From assembly GCA_012064385.1 (NCBI GenBank), contig QRDG01000530.1, forward strand, positions 124,001-188,000: DNA of 64,000 bases, given 5' to 3'. A program made the position numbers and the translations under genes. Each line of letters starts with the position of its first letter. The stretch's first letter is position 1. The notes beneath the pieces were generated by a model. The model did no database searches. It saw only the letters and a list, made by a program, of their open reading frames with translations, and was not told the origin of the DNA. Source of the stretch: Puccinellia tenuiflora. Taxonomy: Eukaryota > Streptophyta > Magnoliopsida > Poales > Poaceae. Below are positions 47,801 to 59,773 of the stretch, one piece after another.

Positions 47801-50800
47801 TGTTTTTTAATATGATAATGGTTTGTCATTGGCTGTTTCTTAATTTTCTGATCCAAACCTTTTTGCCCAAGTCGTTACATTACCTCTTTTTTATTTCCAT
47901 ATATGAATTGACAGGTTGCTGTGTCCTATTCTGCCCTTCAAACTTTATTCTATATTCAATTCATTTTGTTTTCTTGAGATTCTCATATAGCTCTATCCAC
48001 ATCTTAAGGGCTGATTTTAATCCCACTTTTGTCTGTTAGCAAGTTTTGGTTGCTGAAAATGACACATAGATGTTGATATAAATCATCATTCTTTTGCAGG
48101 GATATCAAAGGAGCAAATTTGCTTGTTGATGTCAATGGTGTAGTGAAACTGGCTGACTTTGGAATGGCTAAGCATGTGAGTTCCACTTTGCGTCTTGGCC
48201 TATATTTGCCTGCTAGCAGTACTGTTGCACATAAGTACTCAGTAGCCATGTTACTCCTATTTTTTAAAATTAAGCGTACCGTTGCCACCTTCAAGACGAT
48301 AATACTATCACCATTCGTGTTTTAGTGCACTGTGAGAAGGATTAGACCAAAGTGTTATCTGTCTTTAATTATAGGCTGCATTATGGAGACCAAGCATTAT
48401 GTGTGCCATGAGCTGTTCAGCATAGTTCTTATTAAGTTTTATGCACCAATCAGTAGAACCGGAAGTTCGAACTGATGGAGAGAGGGTCGACAGTCCACAT
48501 ATAATGTTCACCCCCTCTCACGTGTGACTCGATGAGGCCTACACTGGACAGAAAGAGAGCAAAACCCAAGACCTCTGCTCTGATATCATACTAAGTTTCA
48601 TGCACCAACCAGTAGAACCAAAAGTCTGAACCGATGAAGAGAAAGTGGGCAATCCGCATATACTTTAACTGAGTTTTGACACTTGGTATGAATACTTAGT
48701 AAATCATTTCAATCATTTTTTGGTTGGATTGGTTTTTTTCGAAAATTCAAACTAGTTTTATGTGGCACTAACTTTGGTATTCCTTCTACATTTGTATTTT
48801 TAACTATCACTAGAGTTTATTTTGTCCAGTGGACTTGCAATTTAAGGTTTTAGTTGCTACCGAGCTACTTTTCTAACTAATTCCCCTTAACTGTTTCTTC
48901 TACTTTTCAGTTGAGTACTGCCGCTCCAAACCTTTCGCTGAAGGGAACACCATACTGGATGGCCCCTGAGGTGCGAACTGGTTATTCTTCATAATAATCT
49001 TCATTTTCCTTTTTTCTCCTTCTCTTTTCAGCAAGGTTTATTTCAAATTTCCAAGTGCAGTAGGCATAAAAAGTAACTACCGTGCAGAAACTAGTTGTGT
49101 TTGCTATTGTAGTTATTTTCTGCCAGCCAAAGTAAAATCTAAAATGCATCACGGTTTCCTTCGGATACCATGCAATGCATATGCATTAATCCACTACATT
49201 GCTGTTTCAGATTACTCAGGTAACATATAAAGCTGTTACGCCTTTTAAGGCCATTCCCGTGCTCATTCAATGCTTCCAGGCTGGAGCTGGAGCTGGAGCT
49301 GGAGCTTTAGACCAAATAGGATCAGGGTCACCTCCACTCTGAGGCTTCTTCAGTCAGTTGGAGCTAGAACCACCTTTTGAAAACCAAAAATCTTTAGGGG
49401 CCTTGAAAATCGCTCGTCAATTGAAAAGCTATCTGAAGGTGATATTTTGATGGTCCCACCTAACTGGGCACCTCAATACTGTCTGTTTCATCCCCCTATA
49501 ATCCAATGATGGGCTTTGCTCTTATAGATCAATACCACTCCCAAACCTCGTGCCCAACCACAAGTCTGATGGCAATAGCAATGTACTTCTGGCTCACTTC
49601 CGGCGCCCTTGCTGCCTTCCCTCTGCCATGTGGTATTGACAAGCCTACTCCATACCTTGAGTTGGACCTCTTGATTGTGGATGGTTCCAAGTAATAAGGA
49701 TGATAGTGACAACATCACACTCTCCAATGCACCATTACTTGCATTTGGTGCCTCCACACTTCCCTGTGACGCCGGATCGCAACCGCTGCCGTCTCTTCTG
49801 AGTCAGATTTGGACACCACCATGGCTGCCTAGATAGTCATTCTATGGAATATGGATAGTTAGGCACACAATTTACTGCAAATGGAGCTTTCAGCATCTTG
49901 TTATGTACAGTCTTTGCTTATCTTTCCGACACTCCCGCAGTTTTGAGGTCACCGCTGTCAATATGCAGCTCGCCGGTGCACCATCTCCATTCTGAAAATT
50001 CAATGAAACCCAATTGAAACAATGTATTCTAACCCGTTGAAACAGGAAAAGTAGCTCAAAACATCCTGAAATTTGGTCGTAAGTTTCTTTAAGCTACATG
50101 ATTAGCTCAATCCCAGGGGTCTGAGACTTGCTGAAACCCACATGAGACTTGCTGAAACCCATATGAGACTTGCTAATCCTTGTGTTGAAACTTTGTTCTG
50201 AAACCTGAAACATTGTTGTAACGCTAGTGAAACCTGAAATTTGAGTCTATTTGTACATGAAACATGTTGAAAGCTTGCTGCTGAAACTGCATTGTTACTG
50301 AACAAGGAAAGCCCGAGTCCTAAAGGAATGATGCTTCACCATAGTGATCGTCTCATCGAGCATGAGGAAGACCAGCATGGTTCCATTCGGCATTGCATCG
50401 ACTGCATGTGCAAACATCCTCACAAGGTCTTAACTCTCGATTCTCGACCAAGAGGTGGATGTGACACTGACAATTCCAGAGAGCATTTACAGGGTGTGCC
50501 CTTTGCACCTGCATGGAGGCCATGGCGATGTCTCAACTGTTATGCTTGCAGGTGGAGGAAGGAGACCATCCCCATGTGCGAAGTAGCCAGAGGAGTTGAA
50601 GCGCTCGAGATGTTGTGGGCTCGGTTGTCTGATTAGGTTTGACCAAGTAGTTGATACCTATCCGTCCAAGCCACGTCAATAATTTTAACGTTTGAGGTTT
50701 GAATTGCATTAGTGTAATGTTAAATCATGATTTTTCAAGCAGGGAAACTGTAGGTACCCACCCAAATGCTCTTGTTGCTCCAAGTTTACGGTTTTGTATT

Positions 50801-53244
50801 CTCACTGAGAGGTGGAATTGCACGCCCCTGCCTTCTTCCACAATGTAGAAGCTGGCAGGAAATTGGCAAAATAAGGTGTTAAAGGGATCAGGAGGAATAA
50901 ATAAGAACCTTAGTAGGCCAACAACGATTTTCCAAAGTTTCTTCTTAACTTGTGCTGATAACAATATTCTGGACTTGATTGCAAGTTTGAGCTTTTGATG
51001 CCACTTCATTATGTATGCTGCAGTCTGCTGTGAATGTGTGGAAATATGTGCTTATATCCATTTCATGTAGTCTTCTTGTGGAATTGTGCCCAGAAAAATA
51101 AAATAAAACCCAGATGTTCCAAGGGCTCGAAAGGGGCTCATGCATTTAATGGAATTTTATTTTCATGCAATGTGTGTACTATGACTCTTAATGCTATTTG
51201 TCGAACATTGACCATTGAACCTTCCTAAGGTACTATAGTTTACATAAATCATTATAGTAGCTTTAAACATGTGACAGTATGCTCAGGGGATGTTTGTGAC
51301 ATCCTGGCGCAAGGCTTAAAAGGATTGATAGACTACTCATACTAATTGATAGACTGCTCAGGGGATGTCACTTCCAGAAGCTCATCTCTAGCAAACCCCT
51401 CGGCTAAGTGTGCTTGGCTGGGTACACAGTACAAAGTGCGTTGGGAAGACTTGTGTTGGTATGTGATGGTGGTCTATAGATAGCAGAGAGCTACCAGGAG
51501 TACCACCACCGGCCAGGAATGGCTAGGGTTATGACCTTTACCGTATATGCCCTTAAATTAAGAAAAAAATTCCACTTCAAAATCTTAAATTATTGCAGAA
51601 GGTTACATTTAGAACTTTATTTTCAACCGTGAACTATAGTAGTGTCATAGTTTAGGGTTGAAAATAAACTGTTTATGAGTTTGAGGTTGAAATGTAAACT
51701 TGTGCAATAGTTCAAGATTGCAAAGTGTACCTTTACTGTATATGCCCTTAAATTAAGGAAGAATTCCACTTTACAGTCTTAAATTATTGCAGAAGTTTGC
51801 ATTTCGACCTTTATTTTCAACCGTGAACTATAGTAAAGGGCTAAAGTAAACTGGTCTCATCGTTTAGGGTTGAAAATAAAGAGTCTACGAGTTTAAGGTT
51901 GAAATGTGAACTTCTGCAATAATTCAAGATTGCAGAGTGGATATTTTTTCTTTTAAAATTTAGTAGCTCTAGTTTGCAATCTTACTCGATATGAAATCAT
52001 TTAGTTTGAATGGATGGTTTACTGTAAAATCATTAAAGCTTTGTTCAGCCAAGTTGTCATTTAGATTTACACCTTTTTTGTTTTTGCCTCCTGGCTTTTT
52101 TCATAGAACTGTTAAGTTGCTACTCATTGCTATATGGCAGTCACACTTGCGCATTTGTATCCCAGGTTGTCCAGGCTACACTTGTAAAAGATGTAGGTTA
52201 TGATCTTGCTGTTGATATCTGGAGCCTTGGTTGCACAATTATTGAGATGTTCACAGGCAAGCCTCCTTGGAGTGGTCTTGAAGGGGTAAATAATTTGAAC
52301 CTTTCCCCTTTTTTTTAGCAAAACTAAGATGTGTGCTGTATGAGTTGGATTTATGTACTTAGGTTAGCTTGATTCTCACTACTAATTTATATCTATGAAC
52401 GATGATAATTTTTACATTGGCACCTTAGCCTAATTAATAAAGTTCCTAATGGAGAAGTTATGTATTTTAACATTTGGGCACTTCCCTCTCTCGGGATTAT
52501 AAAGCATGAAATCTGCTTTTCTGTGGTGCAACAGCCTGCTGCAATGTTTAAGGTGTTGAATAAAGACCCACCAATTCCAGATAATTTATCGTCGGAAGGG
52601 AAGGATTTTCTGAGAGGCTGCTTCAAGAGAAACCCAGCTGAGAGACCTACAGCGATCAAGCTGCTTGAACACCCATTCATCCAGAATTCAAATCACTTCA
52701 GCCAAAATGCTTCTACATATTCGCTTGCAGGAATGAAATCCCCAGTAAGCTTCCGTCCGCGGGCGTTGTGTGCTCCTGAGTTTCAAGATTTTCGTTCACG
52801 TGCATTGACTTTGCATGTTAATGACAGGATGCTGGACACTCTGCAAGAGAAAAGAAGTCCTGGAAGGCTGACCCTTGCCCGAGAGGGAAACAAACAAATA
52901 CAGCTGGGTGTGTACTTTCTTCCCATTTATCTGTGTATTTTCATGTTTGACCTGTTCATGGAAGTTTTGCACTATTAGAGATCATGACCCAGTTACTCTC
53001 TTATTTACCTTTTCTGACCAGTGAAACAAGCAGCTCTAAATGTCCTGGGTCATTGGGTCAGCGTTTGATGGCCCCAACCAGCTTGGAAATTCACAGCTTG
53101 TCCCCTCCGCCAACGAGTTATAAGTCTAGTCCTGGCTCTGCAGCTAATACACCGAACGGTATGCATTTTTCAGTTGCATACCGCCAGCCTAGCCCATTGC
53201 CGAAGCCTAACGGGAAGGAAACATTAAATATGTTTTCATATTGA
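44845..53244 (+). CDS. MAP kinase kinase kinase, YODA/MAPKKK3/MAPKKK5 clade
   Basis: Ten exons: 44845-45368, 46373-47014, 47089-47176, 47479-47541, 47612-47775, 48100-48175, 48911-48970, 52166-52285, 52535-52911 and 53022-53244; 778 aa. The last junction is the least certain (exon 9 end could shift by 2-3 nt); the rest keep frame with GT-AG sites. The start MRWWKRS and the Ser/Pro-rich regulatory N-terminus (1-365) are typical of the clade. The kinase domain spans about 369-629: Gly loop GSGTYG (376-381), Lys398 in AMKEV, HRDIKGAN (493-500), DFG (513-515), GTPYWMAPE (531-539) and DIWSLGCT. All catalytic residues are present. The C-terminal tail is Ser/Pro-rich. By family it phosphorylates MKK4/5-type kinases in stomatal, embryo or immune signalling; the exact role here is inferred. 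Confidence 0.93.
48430..48660. repeat. Direct repeats in MAPKKK intron 6
   Basis: A roughly 60-bp unit with ATGCACCAA-CAGTAGAACC and GAACTGATG occurs at about 48436 and again at about 48597. Between them is a stretch with CTCTGCTCTGATATCAT, which on the minus strand resembles the tRNA-Met-like motifs common in retroelements. The family is not identified. Confidence 0.5.
48971..52165. other. 3.2-kb intron 7 of the MAPKKK gene
   Basis: Much longer than the other introns (about 65-1,000 bp). It splits the kinase just after GTPYWMAPE. It contains a (GGAGCT)n run (49279-49308), a 25-bp tandem repeat around TGAGACTTGCTGAAACCCA (50117-50180) and a tandem foldback (51530-51960). 49240-50640 may be an old insertion, but no ends are clear. 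Frames inside it lack domains. Confidence 0.6.
51530..51960. repeat. Tandem pair of foldback units in MAPKKK intron 7
   Basis: Two copies about 195 bp apart each start near CCTTTACYGTATATGCCCTTAA. Each has inverted arms: TTAAATTATTGCAGAAG near the left, CTTSTGCAATARTTCAAGATTGC near the right, and a central TATTTTCAACCGTGAACTATAGT mirrored by TTTAGGGTTGAAAATAAA. MITE-like; the family is not recognised. Confidence 0.7.
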
Positions 53245-54048
53245 AGACGTAGTGCCATCTTGGTGGGCAAATGCTTGTAAAGTACTGTCGATGTAAACGG
53301 CATCCGCATGGTATGATCACAGTGGGGGTAGGAGGGAGCTCTGTGAAGCCTGTAATGTTTATTTTTTGGCGGGAAATGTGGTGCTTCCTTTGTAGCATAT
53401 TGTTTAGGATTAGCCGTAGGTAGCTAATGGTCCTAATTGTTGCCAACGCATAGGCCACTAGGGTTGTAGTTGTAGGAGCTTGTGTGTTCATGTTGTAACA
53501 ATGTATTGATGATTTTTGGGCTTCCAAGTAATAATGCACGTGAATCGGCAATAGTAGATCAAGATGTACGCGATGGGTTGTGTAAGTTTACAATTGAAAT
53601 GTATAATCTTTGTAGTTCTAGCACATTGCTCATTTGGTCTCTGTCACATGGCCCTTACGTGTGATTTCGTTTCTCACGCTGGTCATTCTGCCTAGTCGGA
53701 ACGCCAATTTGAAGCTCATCATCATCCAATGGATGTGTGTGACTAATAAATGTGCAACTGGCTGTGTAGGTACATCTTAGGTTATAGGCAAAGTTGAGCG
53801 TTTCTGTAGAACATGAGCTTTTCATAACCAGGACATAGACCGCCGTCACAGAAGCTGACCACCGGTATGACTTTGGTGCACATGAGTACCGGCATACTGA
53901 TGTGCAAAAAATTTAGTAATTCAAAAAATGTAAAAAAAAAATCTGAAACTGTCATTCAGGCAAACATGATCAAGTATTATAACCGTACAAAACATTTCGT
54001 CAAAGAAGGATTTTTATTGCACACTGTGTAAAAGATTTAACTAACAAG
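53245..54048. other. 3' flank of the MAPKKK gene
   Basis: Probable 3' UTR to about 53540, where GTAATAATG is a weak poly(A) signal. No further gene seen. Confidence 0.4.
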
Positions 54049-54057
54049 GCACCATAT

Positions 54058-54455
54058 ACAAGTGGAGATTTCGTGCTCCCGAACTCCAATGATCCTGCTC
54101 TATTGAAAAATTCAAAAAGATATTTACAAGTTTAAAAAATATTTGAAAAAAATCTGGGATGTAGCCAATGGTGTATCCCACAAAATTGCAAAAATCAAAT
54201 TTAAATACTTTGTATTCTGAGCTACACAAAAATGAAAAAATTGTGGATATGAGTATGCACATTTTCAAATCTCCAAATTATCAGACTTCGTCATTTTTGT
54301 GTAACTCAGAAAACAAAGTATTTGAAATTGATATTTTGCATGTTTGTGGGATACACCATTGCCTACACCCTGGATTGTTTTTTGAAACTCTTAATTTTTT
54401 TTTGAATTTTTAAAATATCAGGATCACGGGAGTTCAAGAGCCAAAGAAACTTTTC
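54058..54455. mobile_element. Foldback Mutator-type MITE with 9-bp TSD
   Basis: Flanked by GCACCATAT (54049-54057 and 54456-54464). The ends are inverted (TGCTCCCGAACTCC and GGGAGTTCAAGAGCC) and the interior is self-complementary: GGTGTATCCCACAAA against TTTGTGGGATACACC, and CAAATTTAAATACTTTG against CAAAGTATTTGAAATTG. It belongs with the MITE at 30965-31335. Confidence 0.72.
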
Positions 54456-54465
54456 GCACCATATA

Positions 54466-55687
54466 TTCGTCATAGATTTGTCTTTTATCCCCTGACGTCA
54501 ATGAGAATTATTTCCTGGCAAAACCTTTTATACGAGTACAATACTTAATCATCTTTGAGCGCAAAAAGAATTCAGATTTTTTTGACACTTTTCGAAATTT
54601 CTATATTTTTGTGCATATCAGGTGCATTGATACCCGAGAGCCATTAGTCTGCGTCAGTCTCTGTTGGTTTTATCTTATTAGAAATGAGTAGAGTGCTCTG
54701 GTCATCATGGGTGAAAGAGTGAGCTTTACTTTATACTCTTACCTCGTTTCGAAGATTACACAATTTAAAGACCCGTTTCATTCCTCTTTTTCTTTTTTGC
54801 CAGTTGTGCATTATTTCATACTTTAACCTATTTATTCCGTTCTCTCTATCCAGAGACATCATACCCCACTGAATACAAATTATACAATATTTTTTCTAGA
54901 TCATGGTAAATTTACCAGACATTCATCTTAACTCGAAAGCGAGCAAATGCGTCTTTAATACATTGGAAATCTGAGGTATGCTTTCATCTTTAATTTGTAA
55001 AATTAGCAGCTTGTAGAAGCTGTTTTTCTGCTGTACGGTTATAAATATTTTTGTATGTTATGGAGGAGAAAAGAACAAGGAAACTTAAAAATATACAGTC
55101 AAATCTGGGGATTTCTGGTCTTTTCAAGAAAATAAATAAAAATACAATATAACTTGATTATTATTCTACAATATTTGGCCAGGATAGTTATTCTATTTGG
55201 ATTTAAATTGACAGCTTTGGATGGGCTTGATGTGACAAGGTGGGCCGTGGGTGGTTGACGCGGAATTATATTATTCCCTCTCCAATATTATTTCAACATC
55301 AATCAATTGTGGAGTTTACTCTGACATTGTATCAGTTACATAATGTGTGTCGTCTACTCTTCTGTAGCTCCGGGCTCTACTAAAAACAGACCTACATTCC
55401 CCGGCACATGCTCTGCTAGTCTACAAAAGTACAAAGTGCAGGACCTGTGAAGACTGAAAACCTCCTCTGTAACCTGATTTGGGGAGAGCTGATGGTAAAT
55501 CACCCAAAGATTGCTTCTTGCATAGAGAAGACAACTGCAAACCCTTGGGAATGAAAGTTCTGTATTTCGTCAGTGTTACATTGCTTAAGTACTGGTTCTT
55601 TAACTCATCCTCTTTTCAGAATGCTTAGTTTCCGCCTCGCTCAAAAATCCAATAGATGGAAATAAAGCCAGTCATGTTCATCATTAC
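54466..55687. other. Intergenic DNA between convergent MAPKKK and RSL genes
   Basis: AT-rich; includes the 3' flank of the bHLH gene. No further feature identified. Confidence 0.4.
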
Positions 55688-56879
55688 TCATTGAGGGGCG
55701 ATCCTCAAATCGATTCCTAAGCTCATGCCATTGTAAGCGAGCGGCGCGTACATCCACATCTCATCAGAACTCAGCACCTGACCATGAAAAACTTCTCTGG
55801 TAAGGCATCACAATAGCAAAGCTCCTAGGAGAGAAAGGGTTGCAATACCATGAACCTTGTGCTTAAGTACCTTGATCTGTAGCTGCAAAAACTTGACGTA
55901 GAGGACTGCCTCCTCAAGCATAGTGCTGAGATCCACCTGCGAAAATATTTCACAGCAGTCAGAAAATGCCAGCAAAGTAGCAACTTTTTAGTAACTAGCA
56001 CAATCTATATTTCCATTTGTTCTATATAATGGATACAAGAGAAAGGATTTACTTTGGTTCCGTTGGGTACCAGCTTCTGCAAAGCCCGGAGCCTGTCGTT
56101 GATCTTTTCCCTTCTTCTCTGCATTTTCACAGCGCAAAACTCTGAACCAATCCTTGTATTGTACGTACCCCACTAAAACGATCAGCACGGTTGCACATTG
56201 AGCTCACCTTTGCATAGAGGCTCTGAGGATCCGTCGCCGACCGGCGACCGGCCCGAGCCGCCTTCCCATTGGCGCCGGCGACGGCACGATCCTCCGCGCC
56301 AGGGTTCCCCCGGGAACAATTGGACTCGTTGTCTGAGCAATAGCTGCTGCCGCTGCTGCTACACTTGTGCTTCTGCACCGTCTTGGGTACAGCTTTGTTC
56401 CCCTGCACGATCATGTCCAGATCGAGAATCAGCGTCGCCACGTTACGGAAAATAAGATTCTGCAGTTAGCTAGGTATCATGTTGTTTCAGACCCTGTGAT
56501 CTGCAGCACGAGCCTTCTTCTTGTGCCGTCCAAGATCCCCTCCCCGATCTTGTCCAGCCTGAAAAACCTTCCGCTTCGGCGGCGTCGCGGCACCGTGGCC
56601 ATGGCCGTCGTTGAGGTGGCCGGCGCGGATGCGATCAGCGGGACAAGACGGGCCGGAGACCCCTGAGAGGTTGAGGTCGATGGAGTTGGACCCGCTGCCG
56701 CAGCAGGACAGCGTGTTGATCCCGAGCGACACGTCGGGCTCGCCGTAGCCGTCGTCGAAGCAAGGGTACGGCGCCGTCAGGAACTGCGCCACGATCTCCG
56801 ACTCCTCGTCGCCCGGCGCCCAACGCGCCGCCTCCTGCGACCTGATGATAGCCGCTTGCTGCAGCTCGGCTCGCGACAT
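55688..56879 (-). CDS. RSL class II (RSL4-like) bHLH transcription factor
   Basis: Five exons on the minus strand: 56493-56879, 56208-56402, 56053-56118, 55871-55936 and 55688-55777. All have GT-AG borders and phase 0; 267 aa. The start MSRAELQQAAI is the first ATG of the frame. The N-terminal half is less conserved (FLTAPYPCFDDG, IDLNLSGVSG). The bHLH lies at about 185-238: DPQSLYAK, RRREKINDRLR, KLVPNGTKVD, STMLEEAVLYVKFLQLQIK. The C-terminal RSL signature is SSDEMWMYAPLAYNGM. The family drives root-hair elongation in the nucleus. The two 66-nt exons covering the bHLH match the usual RSL exon layout. No defects seen. Confidence 0.93.
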
Positions 56880-57006
56880 TGCGCGATGAGTATTCTGACG
56901 GAGGCGCAACGCAGACAAAGCACGTTCAGAAGGAAGCTAGTTGCGGCGATCTTGGTAAGGACTTGGGAGGATGCAGACGAGTGGTGGACGATGAGCTGCG
57001 TGTTTG

Positions 57007-57013
57007 CATATAA
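57007..57013 (-). promoter_or_regulatory. TATA-like box of the RSL gene (candidate)
   Basis: TTATATG on the minus strand, about 130 bp upstream of the start codon. A weak match to consensus. Confidence 0.35.
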
Positions 57014-58003
57014 TGGATGCGCTCGAATTAGTTTCTTGCACAGCTCAGCCTGCTAGGTGCAACCTGGGGATTGGCTTTATGGTTACACAAATGTTTCCGG
57101 CAAATAATTGTTTACTACTGCTAGCCCGTAGTATACAACCATCTGAAAGATGAAAATGGGACATGATGGGAAAGATACCCAGAGAGAAAATAGAAACGTA
57201 TACGCGGCATGGCTCTGACCGTCAGTGACCTGAAGGCTGAAGCTGTACTGAAGTGTGTGAGAATGGGTTCGTGGCGCATGCAAGAACAAGTGTCCACGTG
57301 GTGATTAACGTAAAGATCGAACACAACGGGGACACACACAAACAGATACACAGGCACAGGGCCAGAGGACTGAAACACCATTTTTCTTAAACCTCAAAAA
57401 AAAAAAAAAACACCATTTACACGAGCCGTAGCCGGCCTGTAAGGTTTTTCCGCCCTTTCCAAAAGAAATAGAATTATAGAAGTACAATGACTTCAAAACA
57501 AGGCTGCCATTTAGCTTCTAAAAAAATGTTGTCATTTTAGCTAGCGGGCCCTTGAGCCTCTCTAAACAACATGACATGAGTGCTTAATACTATTATTAAT
57601 TACGGCTTTGGGTCCTTGCAATTAGTTGTGGAGCTGCGCAGTTCTTGATCTTCGACTTTGTTTGTTTTTCCTTCTGAAATTAAGTTGTAGCAGCTAGCAG
57701 GCGCGTCATTCAGAGCGCTGAGCCTTGTTAATGGTAGTATAGCTAGCTGTGGCCTGTGGGCGTTGCGACTTGCGAGCACGTCCAAATGGCGACTAGTCTT
57801 GCAAGCTGCGACGCTGCAGAATGTGTTGCTGTCACAGTCTGTTTCATTTCCCTTATTTAAACTAGACGATACCCCGCTGCATCGGGATCCCTTTAAAAAT
57901 ATATTATTTGAATAAAAGGATATAAATCTATGATGTATTATGTTGCCTAAAAGAATATGTAAAATTCAATTGATCATAGTTGAGATAATAAATTTTATAG
58001 ACA
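57014..58003. other. RSL upstream region
   Basis: No gene or transposon identified. An A-run is at about 57397-57411. Confidence 0.4.
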
Positions 58004-59492
58004 CTAGCACAATGCCCGTGCTTCGCCACGGACTAAATGCTAGTCGCGTGTTGCCGGGCTCAAGTCTCGTGACTAAAGTTGCACCGTGCCGTCGAGACTG
58101 ACCTCGTGTCGAGGTTTGCGACTCGTGATGGAGGCGCAACCGGGGGAGGAGCTCGAGACGCTGCCTTAGGAGAACCCACGCCTTTGGCACACCATTATGT
58201 TGTCGGGGGAGTCAGATGCCGTGGGGCTTGAGCTCGGAGGACGGGGGCTCCTGCTGGTGGTTGGTGGCGGCGGGCTCGGAGGTGGCGGCAGAGTGGGTCG
58301 GATCCGCCTTTCGCTTCTTCAGCTCCATGGGGGGAAGCGACCTAGGGTTTTAGGCGCAGGTGGGGGGAGAGGTGGAGGTTGGGATTCCAGACACGCTGTC
58401 ACGGCAGAGAGTCGGGAGGATTGGGGTTGAACTAATAAATAACGTGGCAGATCAGAGTTAGCGGCAGCGGCGACGGCGCAGCTAATGAGATTTCTGGGCC
58501 TTATTGTAGTACGAAGCTAGAGTAGCCCTATTAGGGTCAGTGTGTGAGTGAAAGGAGTCGCGTCATGAGGGATTCGAATAGTAAATTTGCATGATGCAAA
58601 ATGGTGCGTAATTTTTATTATGTAATTTTGGAAGACCTTTGAATATAGCATATATGTTAAACTTGAGGTTTCAAATGCAAAAAACTAATAACCAGAATGT
58701 TACAAGCGCTGCAAACAGAAGATTTTTTTAGTTAATCGCAATTGGTGCATGAATTATGTCATATGCCGCATATGCGTTTTGTTACTTTGTTTCAATCAAC
58801 AACAAAAATGTAACGTCAGGCACACACACCGACACACGTATGTACCAACGACGAATCACCAACGACGAATCACGTACATATGAGAGCTCCTAAAAAATCA
58901 CGTGTACGGGACTAATCCAACGTGTTTCTTGCCTGCGTGAGAAAAAAGAAAAATAGCGACGATCGAGAGAACCAAGCATTCACGTGAATGGTGTTTCTGC
59001 GGGCAGTTTCGATTTCGCCGCGTGGCAACCTGGGCCCACTAAGAAAGAAATGAAAAGAGCCTGGCCAATTTGGATGCTCGTCGTAATAACCCTTCCGTAC
59101 ACGACCCCGGGGAGATCGTGTTACTATTAAATTGGGTTTTTCAGCGAGAACGCCACGCACGCGATCGGGTGGCCAAGTCGCGTGACTGATCTGGGCCGGC
59201 CCATGACGATGGCAATTCGGAAAAAACTGTACGCACCGGCCCATATGTGACACCAGGCACTCACCAATCTCAATTTAATAGTAAAGATGAGACAGGTCTG
59301 TATTATAAATTATGAATGTGAACAACCATTTGTTTAAATAATGGATGATGTGTAATTTGCATGTAGTGATTTAATAAATATTAGTGGATATGACATGGAA
59401 AATTGATTGGCAAATAAAATGAATAACGTGGATAGCTTGCATTTTGAGATAGAAAAGTCATTAATACATGTTAGTGGGGTTTTTTTTTATAA
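58004..59492 (-). mobile_element. Helitron-like element, minus orientation (boundaries partly uncertain)
   Basis: On the minus strand the 3' end reads CCGTGGCGAAGCACGGG (hairpin), GCATTGTG, then CTAG at 58004-58007 followed by T, a good Helitron terminus. A possible 5' end on the minus strand is TCTATATCTCTTATAAA near 59490. An alternative is TCTCATCTTTACTATTAAA at 59292. The interior has a GC-rich block (58150-58480) that could be captured host DNA; no gene is recognised. Confidence 0.5.
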
Positions 59493-59539
59493 GAGATATA
59501 GATAGATTGGCATTGGCTCAACCAAGCCCCGTTTGGATT

Positions 59540-59773
59540 GTTGTTTTTCAGGCTAAAATAGGGTTTTCTCTTGGAGCCATAATTTTCTGAGCAAGCCTAG
59601 TAAAGACCTTCGGGTTACCCTTTTGTTTTCCTCTACTTCGCGGTATTGACTTGTTTTTCAGAAAAATCACGGAGCGTGAGCGGTTTTCTCTTGGCGCCGT
59701 AATTTTCCGAGCAAGCCCAGTAAAGACCTTCGGGTTACCCTTTTGTTTTCCTCTACTTCGCGGTATTGACTTG
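59540..59773. repeat. 120-bp tandem duplication
   Basis: Two copies with a 120-bp offset share GGTTTTCTCTTGG, AGTAAAGACCTTCGGG and CGGTATTGACTTGT. The second copy ends at the LTR insertion at 59774. Confidence 0.85.

Noticed and set aside
48436..48660. tRNA-like motif (CTCTGATATCAT) considered as a tRNA or SINE head
   Set aside because: No cloverleaf could be drawn and no clean target duplication; only the direct repeats are reported.
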